From positions 28,992 through 92,991 of the forward strand of contig JBELML010000008.1 of NCBI GenBank assembly GCA_042095835.1: a DNA stretch of 64,000 nucleotides. Direction: 5' to 3'. Shown one piece after another: positions 45,148 through 54,085 of this stretch. The position numbers and the translations under genes were made by a program. Each line of letters starts with the position of its first letter. Positions within the stretch are counted from its first letter, which is position 1. The notes beneath the pieces were generated by a model. It had not been told where the DNA came from, searched no databases, and saw only the letters and a list, made by a program, of their open reading frames with translations. The DNA is from DATFKA01 sp042095835 (GTDB taxonomy: Bacteria; Bacteroidota; Bacteroidia; Chitinophagales; Saprospiraceae).

Positions 45148-46386
45148 ATGCTTTTAATGAGAAAGTTTTTGGTACTTGCATTTTTGAGTATAAGCATCTT
45201 CACCTTCGGACAAACCACCTCTGGACTGGTCGCTCACTATCTTTTTGATGGTGACCTGAGAGATAATCGAGGCAATTCAATCAACGAAGGTATCCCTCTG
45301 ACAGAACCCAGTTTCGGCTGCGGAATCAATGGCCAATCTCTCATCTTTAATGGAGGAACCGATGAACTGCGATTTGATGGCGGAGTCAGTACTGAATTTA
45401 ATAATACAGAAGACTTCACTGTCAGTATATATTTTAAGGCACGTAGCACTCCAGGCTTAATGTATCTCTTGTCTAAGCAGCCTATGAGTTGTAGCCAAGA
45501 TAGCACCATCAGTATTCGATATGCGCCACTCTCCAATACCATCAATGTTTTTCTAAAAGAGCGAGATGGACGTCAGGTGAATATTATTGATCAATTGTCT
45601 GCTGATAGATGTTGGCATCATGTAGTGGTTTCTAGAAATGCAGGAAGAGTTCGCTTATATGGTGATGGTTCTTTCCTCCAAGAACAAGCGATTATTGGTA
45701 GGATCGACCTCCGTAATTTTGGTAATCTCATTTTGGGCTCAAGCGATTGCCTGGGGCAAAACGAATTGCCTTTTAATGGTTTCATGGATGAAGTACGTGT
45801 CTACAATCGCGCCTTAAATGATAATGAGATTCGCGATTTATTTTTAGCTCCTGAAACGATCGCCACCCAGGATACTGTCATTTTTCTGGGAGGAAGTGTA
45901 CCTGTGGATTTACAAGGAGCGAATTGTTCTTCTAATGTAACTTGGAGTCCTATTTCAGGTATTCAAAACCCTAATAGTGCTAGCACAGTCATCACTCCAT
46001 TCGCTCCAGGTGATTTCTTTTATTCTGCCAATATTTTTGACGCTACGTCAAGCTGCGTGGCCACAGATTCTATTCGTATTACTGTGGTAGATCCTAATAC
46101 CCTGGATTGCTCCCAAGCATATTTACCATCGGCTTTTACGCCCAATGATGATGGTCTAAATGATAGCTACGGACTCAGCAATCCTTTTGCTATCCAGCAG
46201 CTATTGTCTTTTGAAATTTTTGACCGCTGGGGAAGTCGGGTATTTGCTTCAGTTGATCCTTTTCAAAGATGGGACGGTAGCTTTAAAAGTCAAGAACTTA
46301 ATCCTGGTGTTTTCAGGTATAAAGTCCGCTTCATTTGTAATGGAGAAGAGAAAGAAAACTTCGGTACATTGATGTTGATGAGATAA
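45148..46386 (+). CDS. LamG-domain protein with T9SS type B C-terminal domain
   Basis: About 412 residues. Two starts are possible: ATG at 45148 or ATG at 45157 (MRKFLVLAFLSISIF...); both give a signal peptide ending near FGQ. Residues ~25-235 are a LamG/concanavalin-like domain (GLVAHYLFDGDLRDN, FTVSIYFKARS, CWHHVVVSRNAGRVRLYGDG, FNGFMDEVRVYNRALNDNEI). A short PKD-like part follows, then the type B domain (YLPSAFTPNDDGLNDSYG... to FGTLMLMR) that directs T9SS export. It is probably a secreted or surface-attached glycan-binding protein. Ends 14 bp before a perfect 52-bp palindrome. Confidence 0.9.
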   Translation: MLLMRKFLVLAFLSISIFTFGQTTSGLVAHYLFDGDLRDNRGNSINEGIPLTEPSFGCGINGQSLIFNGGTDELRFDGGVSTEFNNTEDFTVSIYFKARSTPGLMYLLSKQPMSCSQDSTISIRYAPLSNTINVFLKERDGRQVNIIDQLSADRCWHHVVVSRNAGRVRLYGDGSFLQEQAIIGRIDLRNFGNLILGSSDCLGQNELPFNGFMDEVRVYNRALNDNEIRDLFLAPETIATQDTVIFLGGSVPVDLQGANCSSNVTWSPISGIQNPNSASTVITPFAPGDFFYSANIFDATSSCVATDSIRITVVDPNTLDCSQAYLPSAFTPNDDGLNDSYGLSNPFAIQQLLSFEIFDRWGSRVFASVDPFQRWDGSFKSQELNPGVFRYKVRFICNGEEKENFGTLMLMR

Positions 46387-46399
46387 TAAAATATGTAAC

Positions 46400-46451
46400 A
46401 AAAAAGAGAGCGGGGACACTTTGCATGCAAAGTGTCCCCGCTCTCTTTTTT
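46400..46451. terminator. Bidirectional terminator, perfect 52-bp palindrome
   Basis: Fully symmetric about 46425/46426: arms begin AAAAAAGAGAGCGGGGACAC and close on TTGCA/TGCAA. Each strand ends in a T-run, so it can terminate both convergent T9SS cargo genes (45148 plus strand, 46470 minus strand). Confidence 0.93.
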
Positions 46452-46469
46452 ATAATCACTAAGACCTAC

Positions 46470-49400
46470 TTATCGGAGGATCGATATATCTCCTCGATAA
46501 ACCAAGGTTACATTATCAATAAACTCTACCTCTACAATGTAGACATATACGCCACTAGGCAAGTCTTGTCCATTAATCTTCCCATCCCAAAGAACCGTTC
46601 CTCCAGCACAATCAGGAATTCCGATATTCTGCTCTTGGTAGAGTAAACTTCCCCAACGATCAAATACTCTAGCATAATTCACGGCCGAGACACCTCGACA
46701 AGCATACATACGCATTTCATCGTTTCTACCATCGCCATTTGGGGAGAACACATTCGGAATAAAGACATTCCTTGCTCTATTTAATTCTACCAGAACCTGA
46801 CCTTGCGCAGTACAACCGTTGGCGTCTACTATGCGTAAAACATAATCCTGACTCTCCAGCGGGTTAACCACTGGATTCTGAACATTAGCCGCAGATAGGA
46901 AAGTAGAAGGCGACCAAATGAAAGAATCAATTTGAGTCGAACTTACTATGGTTGGCTCCAAACGAGACATTGTATCCCCTAACTCAATCTCCACCACCGC
47001 AGGGTTGAAAGCTACCGAAAGTTCATCAGGTTGTATGACCATAAAGGTATCTGAGGCAGTACAACCATTCATATCTTCAACCGTTACAGTGCGCGTACCC
47101 GCAAAGATCTGGGCCGATTGATCAGGTGTAAAGCTCAATCCATTATTATCAATAGTATAGGTATAATCCAAAATATTCATACCCGCTCCTCCCGAAATAT
47201 TACCAATATTGAAAGTCGTGGCATCACCAAAACAAAGTGGTGCCGCTGGTTGTGGAAAATCAAAAATGATCGGAGTAGGTTGTGTAAGCGTCACTGTCAA
47301 AGTATCTGTACAGCCCTCTGTATCAGTCACCGTCACCGAATAAGTACCCGCTTGTAAATTATCAGCAATAGAGGCATCTGAAGCCGCAATGCCTCCAGAC
47401 CAATTATAAGGATTGGTACCTAATGGATTAATCGCACTATTCTCATTGATAGATACAGAAATAATTCCATCATTCGTGTCCGAACAACTTGGGTCCATCG
47501 ATATATTTTGATCTAGCGTTAAATCCAGTACATCTGGCTCAATTAGCGTCACCGAATCACTTTTGATACATCCGTTCGCATCAGTTACAAGTACAGTATA
47601 GGTGCCTGCACCCAACATACTCACCGAGTCTTGCATCAAACCTAAGTCCGTCCAATTAAATTGGAAACCAGGTGTACCACCACTCGCTGCTACTACGGCA
47701 CTACCATTGGTAAAGGCATTACAGGTCGGATCGTCACCACTCAAAGTCAAGACAATTGAATCTGGGCTAGGAATCACTACAGTATCAATCACTGTACAAC
47801 CCGCTTCATCGGTGACCACTAAAGTATTCTCACCAGCACATAGACCAGACGCTAAGACATTGGTGGTATCCATAGCTGTGGTACCGGTCGCCCAATTAAA
47901 ATTAAATATTTGGGCGCTATTGTCACTTAAGCGTGCGGTAGCTCGAGCGGCTCCATCACAGTCACCCTCAGCACAGTCTACGCCGACAATCTCCGTAAAG
48001 TCTACCACAATATTTGCAGGATCAGTTACCGTACCGCTGACTAATAATGGCGCACAGTTATTGGCATCTACTACCGTAATTTCATAATTGCCCGCAGCCA
48101 AACCATTCCGAAGAGAAAAATCTAAGGTATCGCCGAGATTCCAAGCATAAGTATATGGCATTGTTCCTCCTGTGACCACTACATTGAGGGAACCATTAGA
48201 AAATCCAGGACAAGTCGGACTATTATCGTTGACATTATCGATTTGTAATGGTGCTGGATCTATTACTGCTGCATCCTGTACGGTTACACATCCATCGTCA
48301 GCAGTAATCGTTAAAGTGTATATCCCAGGAGCTAAATTATCGATCTGAGTAGCACCGGGCCCTGAGACTCCATTACTCCAACTATAACCGGTGATATTCC
48401 CATTGCCATTCTGAGCCTGCACGGTCAACATACCATTCATATCGCCTGGACAGCTGACACTATCACTCGCAAAACTAAGGATTTGAGGTCCAGCTTGCTG
48501 ATTGATAACCACTTCTAAAGAATCTATACAACTGTTGGCATCTGCCACCAATACTTGTAAGGTATCTGCTACTAATCCACTAGCAAAGGAATCTGTTTGC
48601 ATAGCTGGATCATTCCACTGATAAGTATAGGGTCCTGTACCACCAGTCACTGCTACTGATGCAAAACCATCCATTCCTGTTGGGCAAGTTTCTCCCTGGA
48701 TAGAGTCTTCCATAATGGCCAAAATATCTGGCTCCGCTACGGTGTAGGTAGCCGAAACAGAACATCCGACATCATCGATCATAGTCACCTCATAGCTACC
48801 TGCCTCTAAGCTATCTACCTGGCTTCTATCAGCTGTATTTATAGGATTCTCTGTACCAGTACCCATCCAATTAAATGTGAAAGGTGGTGTTGCTGAAAAC
48901 GTAGGTATCGTCCTTGCTTCCAAGACAATGGAGCCATCTCCAAAACCATTACAGGATACATCTACAATAGTCTCTTCTATGCTGAGTGTTTTCTCCGCCC
49001 CTACGCTGATGGAATCTACGTAGGTACAGCCATTATCATCAAATACCGTTACGCGGTAAGTACCTGGCTCTACATTGGAGATCGAAGTCGTGATAGTAGT
49101 ATCTCTTCCAAAATCTTCCCAATCGTAGATATAGACACCGCCCATATTGTTGCCAAGCTTGGCACGCAAAGAAAAACTACCATCCGCTACTCCACTACAA
49201 CTAGCTAAGTCAACAGTGATCGTAGAATCAGGAATGACGAGCGGTGGTTCACTATCAACGATTTCATCCTGGGTACTAAAACAGCCGTTAGGGTTCGTGA
49301 CTGTGACCGAATAAGTACCACTAGGTAGGTTTCTAATGGTATCAGTATTAGTTGCAGTAGGTATACTCCAGGTGAAACTAAAGTTATCGGTAGGCGCTCC

Positions 49401-51128
49401 AGGTAGTAAACCTCCAGAAGCAATTTCTGCAAAAACAGCACCATCCATAAATCCGTCACAGCTCACATCATTGAGCGCTTCTACCCGTACTGTAAAGCCC
49501 ACTGGCTCCTCTACCGTGATCGTCTCTATGACTAAATTGGCTAGCCCAGGGTTACTGTCTTCTACACGGATATTATAATCTCCTCCTGATAAATCTGGAA
49601 AGCTAGCCGTCTCATTATCTGCATTAAGCGTCACTGTGGTAGCTGCTCCGACTGGCGGTGTAAAAGTGATGGTATAGGGCGCAACACCCTGAGTGACACG
49701 TACGGTAATGAGTCCATCATTTTGTGGCCCCATGTTGATAGCATTACAACTGACATCTCGATTATCAAAATCCACAAAGAGCGCTCTATCATCGAGATTG
49801 ATTTGCCCATCTATAAAGTTATAGCCGACCTGACTATCAGAATCACCAATACGACCAACGGTACTCTGCGGCTCGGTTGCATCTGGTGAGAAATTGATCT
49901 CTCCTTCATCTCCTAAGCTACCAACGGCATCAAAACATAAAACAAATAGGGTATCTCCATTATTCAAGCTTATATTAGATAAACCTAGGTCAAACCAAGC
50001 AAAAGTTAAATTACCTGTTGGTGTATTATTGGTATTAAAATTACCAATCGTGATGGCCATATCTGCATTGAAGGTATTGAGGTCTGTAAGATTAATAACA
50101 CTTGGATCCCAATCTAACCTAAAGGAAACTCCTCCAATATCTGTAAAATTCTGTACCGTCACTGGGATACAAAAATTATCTCCAGGAAGCTGATTCTGAG
50201 AAGGCAGCTCAAAAGTAACCGTATTACAAGCGCTCATATCTACTACGAAGGAGAAAGTACTCCCCACATCGTCACTCATAGTGATCGTATATTCACCTGC
50301 TTGTGGCACAAAGTAGGTCACCTCATCTCCAGCCTGAATCCTACTATTCACTGTAAATTGGCCAACTATACTTGGATCGGAATTGGAAACGATGGTACCT
50401 GTATAAGCAGTTGTAGAATCGAATTGAGGTAGACCGCCAGTAATCATAAAGCTTCCACTACATCCTGCCCCATCTAAACTGGTCTCTACAGAGTCTACAC
50501 TTATTTCATTGAGGTAAATGATACTGAATGCTTCATCTGTGGCTACATCTACACAACTAGCAGCTCCTTCGAAGGTTCTAGTGGCGAAATCATCAACCGT
50601 AGATGGAGCGAACCACAATTGAATAGGCAGTCCGTTATTAAAGCCTATTTGCAAGCTGCTATCATTGATTATAGTGAGATTCCCAAAGCGATCTCCAATA
50701 GTATTCACCCAAAAACTATCTGTTCTGGGAGTAGTAGACCCATCAGGAAAAGTAAAGAATGGATCATCTAATCGACAAGGATCGGCCGAAATATCTACCA
50801 ATGATAAGCTATCGATAGTAGGAGCGCATTCGTAAATCAAATACATTACTCCGGCATCGGTAGCAGTTTCGGGGTCGCCACCAAATTCAAAGCCACCTGT
50901 AGAAACTACGTTGACCGAGTCTCCAAATGGTAAAATGAGTACTTGATCATTGATCGTAGCACCGCTGGTGGTTTGCAGTTCAACTGTACCTGCATCATAT
51001 CCACAAGAGTTTGTCCTGAGGCTGGTGCCTGCTCGATCCCCGAGTACACGAATATTGCCAGGCACTTGTGCCTGCAAACCCGAAAAAATGAAGATGGCTA
51101 TCAGGAAAGCAAAAAGATTCTTGACCAT
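46470..51128 (-). CDS. Large T9SS type B protein with cohesin-like and SprB-like repeats
   Basis: A 1552-residue secreted protein. Signal peptide MVKNLFAFLIAIFIFSGLQAQ. Residues ~305-445 resemble a cohesin domain: LPGDNFCIPVTVQNFTDIGG, FRLDWDPSVINL, TFAWFDLGL, NGDTLFVLCFDAVG. From ~450 to ~1410 are about eleven SprB-like repeats, each with a start such as DVSCNGF.DG, a TGGTGPYTYQW centre and a GTYSVTVTD..GC end. The last ~85 residues (VFIPNVFSPNGDGRNDEM... to VYRGDISILR) are the type B T9SS domain. Likely a surface adhesin in gliding or attachment. A promoter (TTG-N19-TAATTTTG) sits upstream at 51245-51274. Confidence 0.93.
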   Translation of the reverse strand: MVKNLFAFLIAIFIFSGLQAQVPGNIRVLGDRAGTSLRTNSCGYDAGTVELQTTSGATINDQVLILPFGDSVNVVSTGGFEFGGDPETATDAGVMYLIYECAPTIDSLSLVDISADPCRLDDPFFTFPDGSTTPRTDSFWVNTIGDRFGNLTIINDSSLQIGFNNGLPIQLWFAPSTVDDFATRTFEGAASCVDVATDEAFSIIYLNEISVDSVETSLDGAGCSGSFMITGGLPQFDSTTAYTGTIVSNSDPSIVGQFTVNSRIQAGDEVTYFVPQAGEYTITMSDDVGSTFSFVVDMSACNTVTFELPSQNQLPGDNFCIPVTVQNFTDIGGVSFRLDWDPSVINLTDLNTFNADMAITIGNFNTNNTPTGNLTFAWFDLGLSNISLNNGDTLFVLCFDAVGSLGDEGEINFSPDATEPQSTVGRIGDSDSQVGYNFIDGQINLDDRALFVDFDNRDVSCNAINMGPQNDGLITVRVTQGVAPYTITFTPPVGAATTVTLNADNETASFPDLSGGDYNIRVEDSNPGLANLVIETITVEEPVGFTVRVEALNDVSCDGFMDGAVFAEIASGGLLPGAPTDNFSFTWSIPTATNTDTIRNLPSGTYSVTVTNPNGCFSTQDEIVDSEPPLVIPDSTITVDLASCSGVADGSFSLRAKLGNNMGGVYIYDWEDFGRDTTITTSISNVEPGTYRVTVFDDNGCTYVDSISVGAEKTLSIEETIVDVSCNGFGDGSIVLEARTIPTFSATPPFTFNWMGTGTENPINTADRSQVDSLEAGSYEVTMIDDVGCSVSATYTVAEPDILAIMEDSIQGETCPTGMDGFASVAVTGGTGPYTYQWNDPAMQTDSFASGLVADTLQVLVADANSCIDSLEVVINQQAGPQILSFASDSVSCPGDMNGMLTVQAQNGNGNITGYSWSNGVSGPGATQIDNLAPGIYTLTITADDGCVTVQDAAVIDPAPLQIDNVNDNSPTCPGFSNGSLNVVVTGGTMPYTYAWNLGDTLDFSLRNGLAAGNYEITVVDANNCAPLLVSGTVTDPANIVVDFTEIVGVDCAEGDCDGAARATARLSDNSAQIFNFNWATGTTAMDTTNVLASGLCAGENTLVVTDEAGCTVIDTVVIPSPDSIVLTLSGDDPTCNAFTNGSAVVAASGGTPGFQFNWTDLGLMQDSVSMLGAGTYTVLVTDANGCIKSDSVTLIEPDVLDLTLDQNISMDPSCSDTNDGIISVSINENSAINPLGTNPYNWSGGIAASDASIADNLQAGTYSVTVTDTEGCTDTLTVTLTQPTPIIFDFPQPAAPLCFGDATTFNIGNISGGAGMNILDYTYTIDNNGLSFTPDQSAQIFAGTRTVTVEDMNGCTASDTFMVIQPDELSVAFNPAVVEIELGDTMSRLEPTIVSSTQIDSFIWSPSTFLSAANVQNPVVNPLESQDYVLRIVDANGCTAQGQVLVELNRARNVFIPNVFSPNGDGRNDEMRMYACRGVSAVNYARVFDRWGSLLYQEQNIGIPDCAGGTVLWDGKINGQDLPSGVYVYIVEVEFIDNVTLVYRGDISILR

Positions 51129-51244
51129 TGTTCCGTAAATTGAGCTTGTTGTTCTTTCAGATGAAAAGCCTTTTTTCCGTTAATTATCGGATTACTACCG
51201 TTCCGGAAAAAATATTAACGTTTCACTAACGCATGATGACCGCG

Positions 51245-51274
51245 CAAAATTACATTTCCCCCCTACAATAACAA
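51245..51274 (-). promoter_or_regulatory. Promoter of the large cohesin/SprB-repeat gene (TTG-N19-TAATTTTG)
   Basis: On the minus strand, TTG at 51274-51272, a 19-nt spacer, and TAATTTTG at 51252-51245. The leader to the ATG at 51128 would be about 110 nt. Confidence 0.6.
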
Positions 51275-51385
51275 GATCAATAGGATTGATTTTTTAGAAT
51301 TTGGAATAGAAAAGTGCGAATGGAGTAATCAAAAGCTAAGATGGAGAGGCTATAAACAGTCTCTTGATCACTCCATAGGCAAGTG

Positions 51386-52228
51386 TTATAGAAGGCTAAC
51401 TATTCCATAGATAGCCTGCCTTTGCAATTTTAAGCGTAGATCAAAGGCTTTTTTTCTGCCCTGGTATTTGCCAACGATAACTTTATAGGTCTTCCGGTCT
51501 CCTTGATAATGGAGCCTGATATAAATTTTCTCCGGAAGTTTTCTTTCTAATCGTTTGACGTATTGCACAACCGAAGAATAGCTAGCTAACTCTGCTATTT
51601 CAACACCAAACAACTGTTTGGGTCTTGCTAAAAAGTTGGGACTGTTATCCTCATTTGTCTTTAGCACTTTTGCAGTTGGCTGCTTTTTTTCTTCAGGAAT
51701 CAATGCAGGTTTTTCTAAATGAGAAAAATCCATCATTGTACTTGGCGGACTTGCCTGTTCTACGATTTTTTTAGATAAACTAGAAGCTAGTGGTTGTAGC
51801 TTCTTCAATTGATACAGTAGTTTTTCAGGAGATTGAATACCTGTTATTTTTTCTACAACCTCGGCTTGATGGTTTAAAATCAAGAGCGTAGGTAGATCAA
51901 CAATTTGGTAATCCTCCTTGGCTTGAAATCCTTCCACAGCGTCTACATCAATAGTAATGGCAACGTATTGATGCTCCAAAATTTGTTGCACAGCGGCATC
52001 CTGAAGAATTTCTTCATTCATCCACTGACTGGGCATACACCAGGCTGCGCTGAAATGGATAATTAGCAGCTTGCCTGCCGACTGCGCTTCCTGGATGCCT
52101 TTATCCAAATTGGAAAGCTGAAAATAATGGGGATTGGATTTCGATACGGTAGTTAATAATGTAATGAAGAATACAATAAGGTGCAGGCGTAAGCCATTGC
52201 TACCCTTTGGGTACTTACAGTGTTTCAT
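51386..52228 (-). CDS. Thioredoxin-like protein fused to a SPOR-like domain
   Basis: About 280 residues. The ATG at 52228 is chosen over a GTG seven codons upstream; it gives a signal peptide with LRLHLIVFFITLLTTVSKS. A thioredoxin-like domain spans ~35-150: LLIIHFSAAWCMPSQWM, YVAITIDVDA, DLPTLLILN with the cis-Pro. The active site is C-M-P-S (Cys ~66), so only the first Cys is present. A linker of ~50 residues leads to a SPOR-like domain (~205-280, FGVEIAELASYSSVVQYVKRL, then YKVIVGKYQGRKKAFDLRLKL) that in other proteins binds denuded peptidoglycan. Role suggested: a periplasmic monothiol protein kept at the cell wall. An unusual fusion. Confidence 0.78.
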   Translation of the reverse strand: MKHCKYPKGSNGLRLHLIVFFITLLTTVSKSNPHYFQLSNLDKGIQEAQSAGKLLIIHFSAAWCMPSQWMNEEILQDAAVQQILEHQYVAITIDVDAVEGFQAKEDYQIVDLPTLLILNHQAEVVEKITGIQSPEKLLYQLKKLQPLASSLSKKIVEQASPPSTMMDFSHLEKPALIPEEKKQPTAKVLKTNEDNSPNFLARPKQLFGVEIAELASYSSVVQYVKRLERKLPEKIYIRLHYQGDRKTYKVIVGKYQGRKKAFDLRLKLQRQAIYGIVSLL

Positions 52229-52544
52229 GAGAAAAATTTTAAAGTTCACAAAAGTGACACTTAGAAGTAGGTCTAATTTATCCCAAAGGATAAATTCAGG
52301 CTACTTTTCATAATCTCAAATTACAGACTTGGTATATACGTAGATAATAGGAGAGCATACAAAGATACCTAGAAGAGGTATCAAGAGATGGTGAAGTGTT
52401 TTCTTACGAGTTAAAATGTTAGCCTCTCAAAGCTATTTGAATCTTGATACAAATAAATATAATTTTTTCATATAAGTCAATAGTGCTATGCCTTTTTTTT
52501 ACAAAGAAATAGAAAACGGTTCATTTTGCGAGATAACGGTAAAC
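52229..52544. other. 316-bp region between the thioredoxin-SPOR and XRE genes
   Basis: Contains a hairpin at 52275-52296 (9-bp stem AATTTATCC / GGATAAATT, 4-base loop) 47 bp upstream of the thioredoxin-SPOR ATG, and a lone -7 box (TATCTTTG on the minus strand, 52360-52367). Otherwise AT-rich, with no ORF supported. Confidence 0.55.
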
Positions 52545-53069
52545 TTAGGCTTCTCTAGCTGGCCCTTGACTGTGACAATCCATCTCTTTTAATAAGGAGA
52601 GGTGCTGTTCTAGAAGGGTCTGAGCGGTATCATATAATTCCTCGAAGTGCATAGCGACTAGTTGCATCTCTTTGGGGAGGTCGCCATTCATGTTCTTGAC
52701 TTTGTACCTACAGCAGATATTGAGGCCATCCATCACCTTCTGAATTTCTTGGGCACTGCTCAGATATTTTTGCATAGCCTGAGTCAAGGGAGCAGTTCGA
52801 TCAGGGATCATATAGCCATTGGCAGCCATATAAGGGTCGGACAAATCTTTTTGAATAAGATTTAATAAAGAAACCTCAAACAAACTTGCCATTTTAAGAA
52901 GGTTGCAAATCTTAGGTTCTGCTGTCCCATTTTCATAGGAAGCAATATTACCTCTGTTCAAGCCAATAGCTTGTGCTAATTCTTCCTGACTCCACTTCTT
53001 CTGCTTTCTTAATAAGCGAATATTAGAAGGTAAGAAGTACTGCCTAATTTTTTTGTCAACAATTTCCAT
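52545..53069 (-). CDS. XRE-family transcriptional regulator
   Basis: A 174-residue regulator. ATG at 53069 preferred over a TTG two codons upstream. The helix-turn-helix (residues ~15-70) is typical: IRLLRKQKKWSQEELAQAIGLNRGNIASYENGTAEPKICNLLK in separate segments, with QEELA and GNIASYENG. The remaining ~100 residues form a helical domain of unknown ligand. Divergent from the ECF sigma factor at 53332, with three ATATACAAG copies in the shared region, which could be its operator. Possible autoregulator. Confidence 0.88.
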   Translation of the reverse strand: MEIVDKKIRQYFLPSNIRLLRKQKKWSQEELAQAIGLNRGNIASYENGTAEPKICNLLKMASLFEVSLLNLIQKDLSDPYMAANGYMIPDRTAPLTQAMQKYLSSAQEIQKVMDGLNICCRYKVKNMNGDLPKEMQLVAMHFEELYDTAQTLLEQHLSLLKEMDCHSQGPAREA

Positions 53070-53115
53070 ATCCAATCATCTTTTCCTGCTAAGTTTTACT
53101 AATTGCACTAGTGTG

Positions 53116-53285
53116 ATATACAAGTTACATAATCATATACAAGAATAGAAGGTTTAGAGTTTAATTGTGTTAATTATTTTAACAAAGAAATAATTTTAAA
53201 TCACCAAAGTGTCAAGACTGCTACCTTTTGCTTAAAATAGGACCTATTAACGTAAAAAAAACTTGCATTTCAATGTATATACAAG
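53116..53285. repeat. Three ATATACAAG repeats in the XRE/ECF intergenic region
   Basis: Exact 9-bp copies at 53116-53124, 53135-53143 and 53277-53285. The first two begin 19 bp apart (about two helical turns). The third directly precedes the -7 box of the sigma-factor promoter, where a bound regulator would block or assist polymerase. Confidence 0.75.
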
Positions 53286-53293
53286 TATTTTTG
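53263..53293 (+). promoter_or_regulatory. Promoter of the ECF sigma factor gene (TTG-N20-TATTTTTG)
   Basis: TTG at 53263-53265, a 20-nt spacer, TATTTTTG at 53286-53293. Both elements match the Bacteroidetes consensus; the ATG is at 53332. The spacer ends in an ATATACAAG copy. Confidence 0.7.
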
Positions 53294-53331
53294 TTAAAAA
53301 TAATTACAATTACTACTCTAAATCGCCTACT

Positions 53332-53859
53332 ATGATCTACGCAATGCAAAACCAAATGCAGGAACAACTCGATAAGATAAGCAGTTCATTACGTGCCTTT
53401 TCTTTAAAGTTGACAGGTAATAGTGTAGATGCTGAGGATTTATACCAAGATACTGCGGTAAGAATTATTACCAATGCAGAAAAATATAAACAAGGCACTA
53501 ATTTTAAAGCTTGGGCTGTGACCATTATGCGGAATATTTTCATCAATAACTACCGTAAAAAGGTACGCCGTAATATGATCATTGATCAAACGCCCAATAA
53601 CTATTATCTCAACTCAGGTGGCCAGACAGTAACCAACGAAGGTGAGCGCACTGTTGCCTTCAATGAGTTAAATTCAATGGTCGATTCTCTTCCCGAAGAG
53701 TTCAAAAAGCCATTTATCATGGCTTACCAAGGTTATAAATATGAAGAGATTTCACAGGAGTTAGGCTCGCCACTCGGTACCATCAAAAGTAGAATCTTCT
53801 TTGCAAGAAAGAAACTACAAAAAATGTATAAAGAGAAATTCCGTGAGGAAAGAGCATAA
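53332..53859 (+). CDS. ECF-type RNA polymerase sigma factor
   Basis: About 175 residues; the ATG at 53332 (MIYAMQNQMQEQ) is used because the upstream TTG is part of the promoter. Region 2 (~15-80) shows LRAFSLKLTGNSVDAEDLYQD, AVRIITNAEKYKQGTNFKAW and IMRNIFINNYRK (read in segments), and region 4 (~115-170) SLPEEFKKPFIMAYQG, YEEISQELGSPLGTIKSRI and FFARKKLQKMY. No anti-sigma gene is adjacent, and the gene is followed by a strong terminator. Divergent from the XRE regulator. Target regulon unknown. Confidence 0.92.
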   Translation: MIYAMQNQMQEQLDKISSSLRAFSLKLTGNSVDAEDLYQDTAVRIITNAEKYKQGTNFKAWAVTIMRNIFINNYRKKVRRNMIIDQTPNNYYLNSGGQTVTNEGERTVAFNELNSMVDSLPEEFKKPFIMAYQGYKYEEISQELGSPLGTIKSRIFFARKKLQKMYKEKFREERA

Positions 53860-53892
53860 TCCAAAGTAACACGCTCCTTTAAGGAGTTTTTG

Positions 53893-53930
53893 AAAGCCAT
53901 TTTAAGCAGATATCTGCTTAAAATGGCTTT
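53893..53930 (+). terminator. Terminator after the ECF sigma gene, perfect 38-bp palindrome
   Basis: Perfect symmetry about 53911/53912: AAAGCCATTTTAAGCAGAT and its complement, followed by TTCTTTT. Located 33 bp after the stop codon. No unpaired loop beyond the minimum. Confidence 0.85.
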
Positions 53931-54085
53931 TTCTTTTGCCATACACTTTCCCAAAAGGCCTACTATTTTCAAAAATGTAAAAAATATTTACATTTTAAGT
54001 TCTATTTCTTTTACCAACAAGAATTCTTATTTTGCTTTTTAGAATAGGTAATGGTGCTATTACGTTCTAAAACAATACAATCCAT

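Noticed and set aside
47602..48087. A 161-codon plus-strand frame
   Set aside because: Lies wholly antisense to the SprB-like repeats of the large T9SS gene; its Thr/Ser/Pro/Val-rich composition mirrors the real frame.
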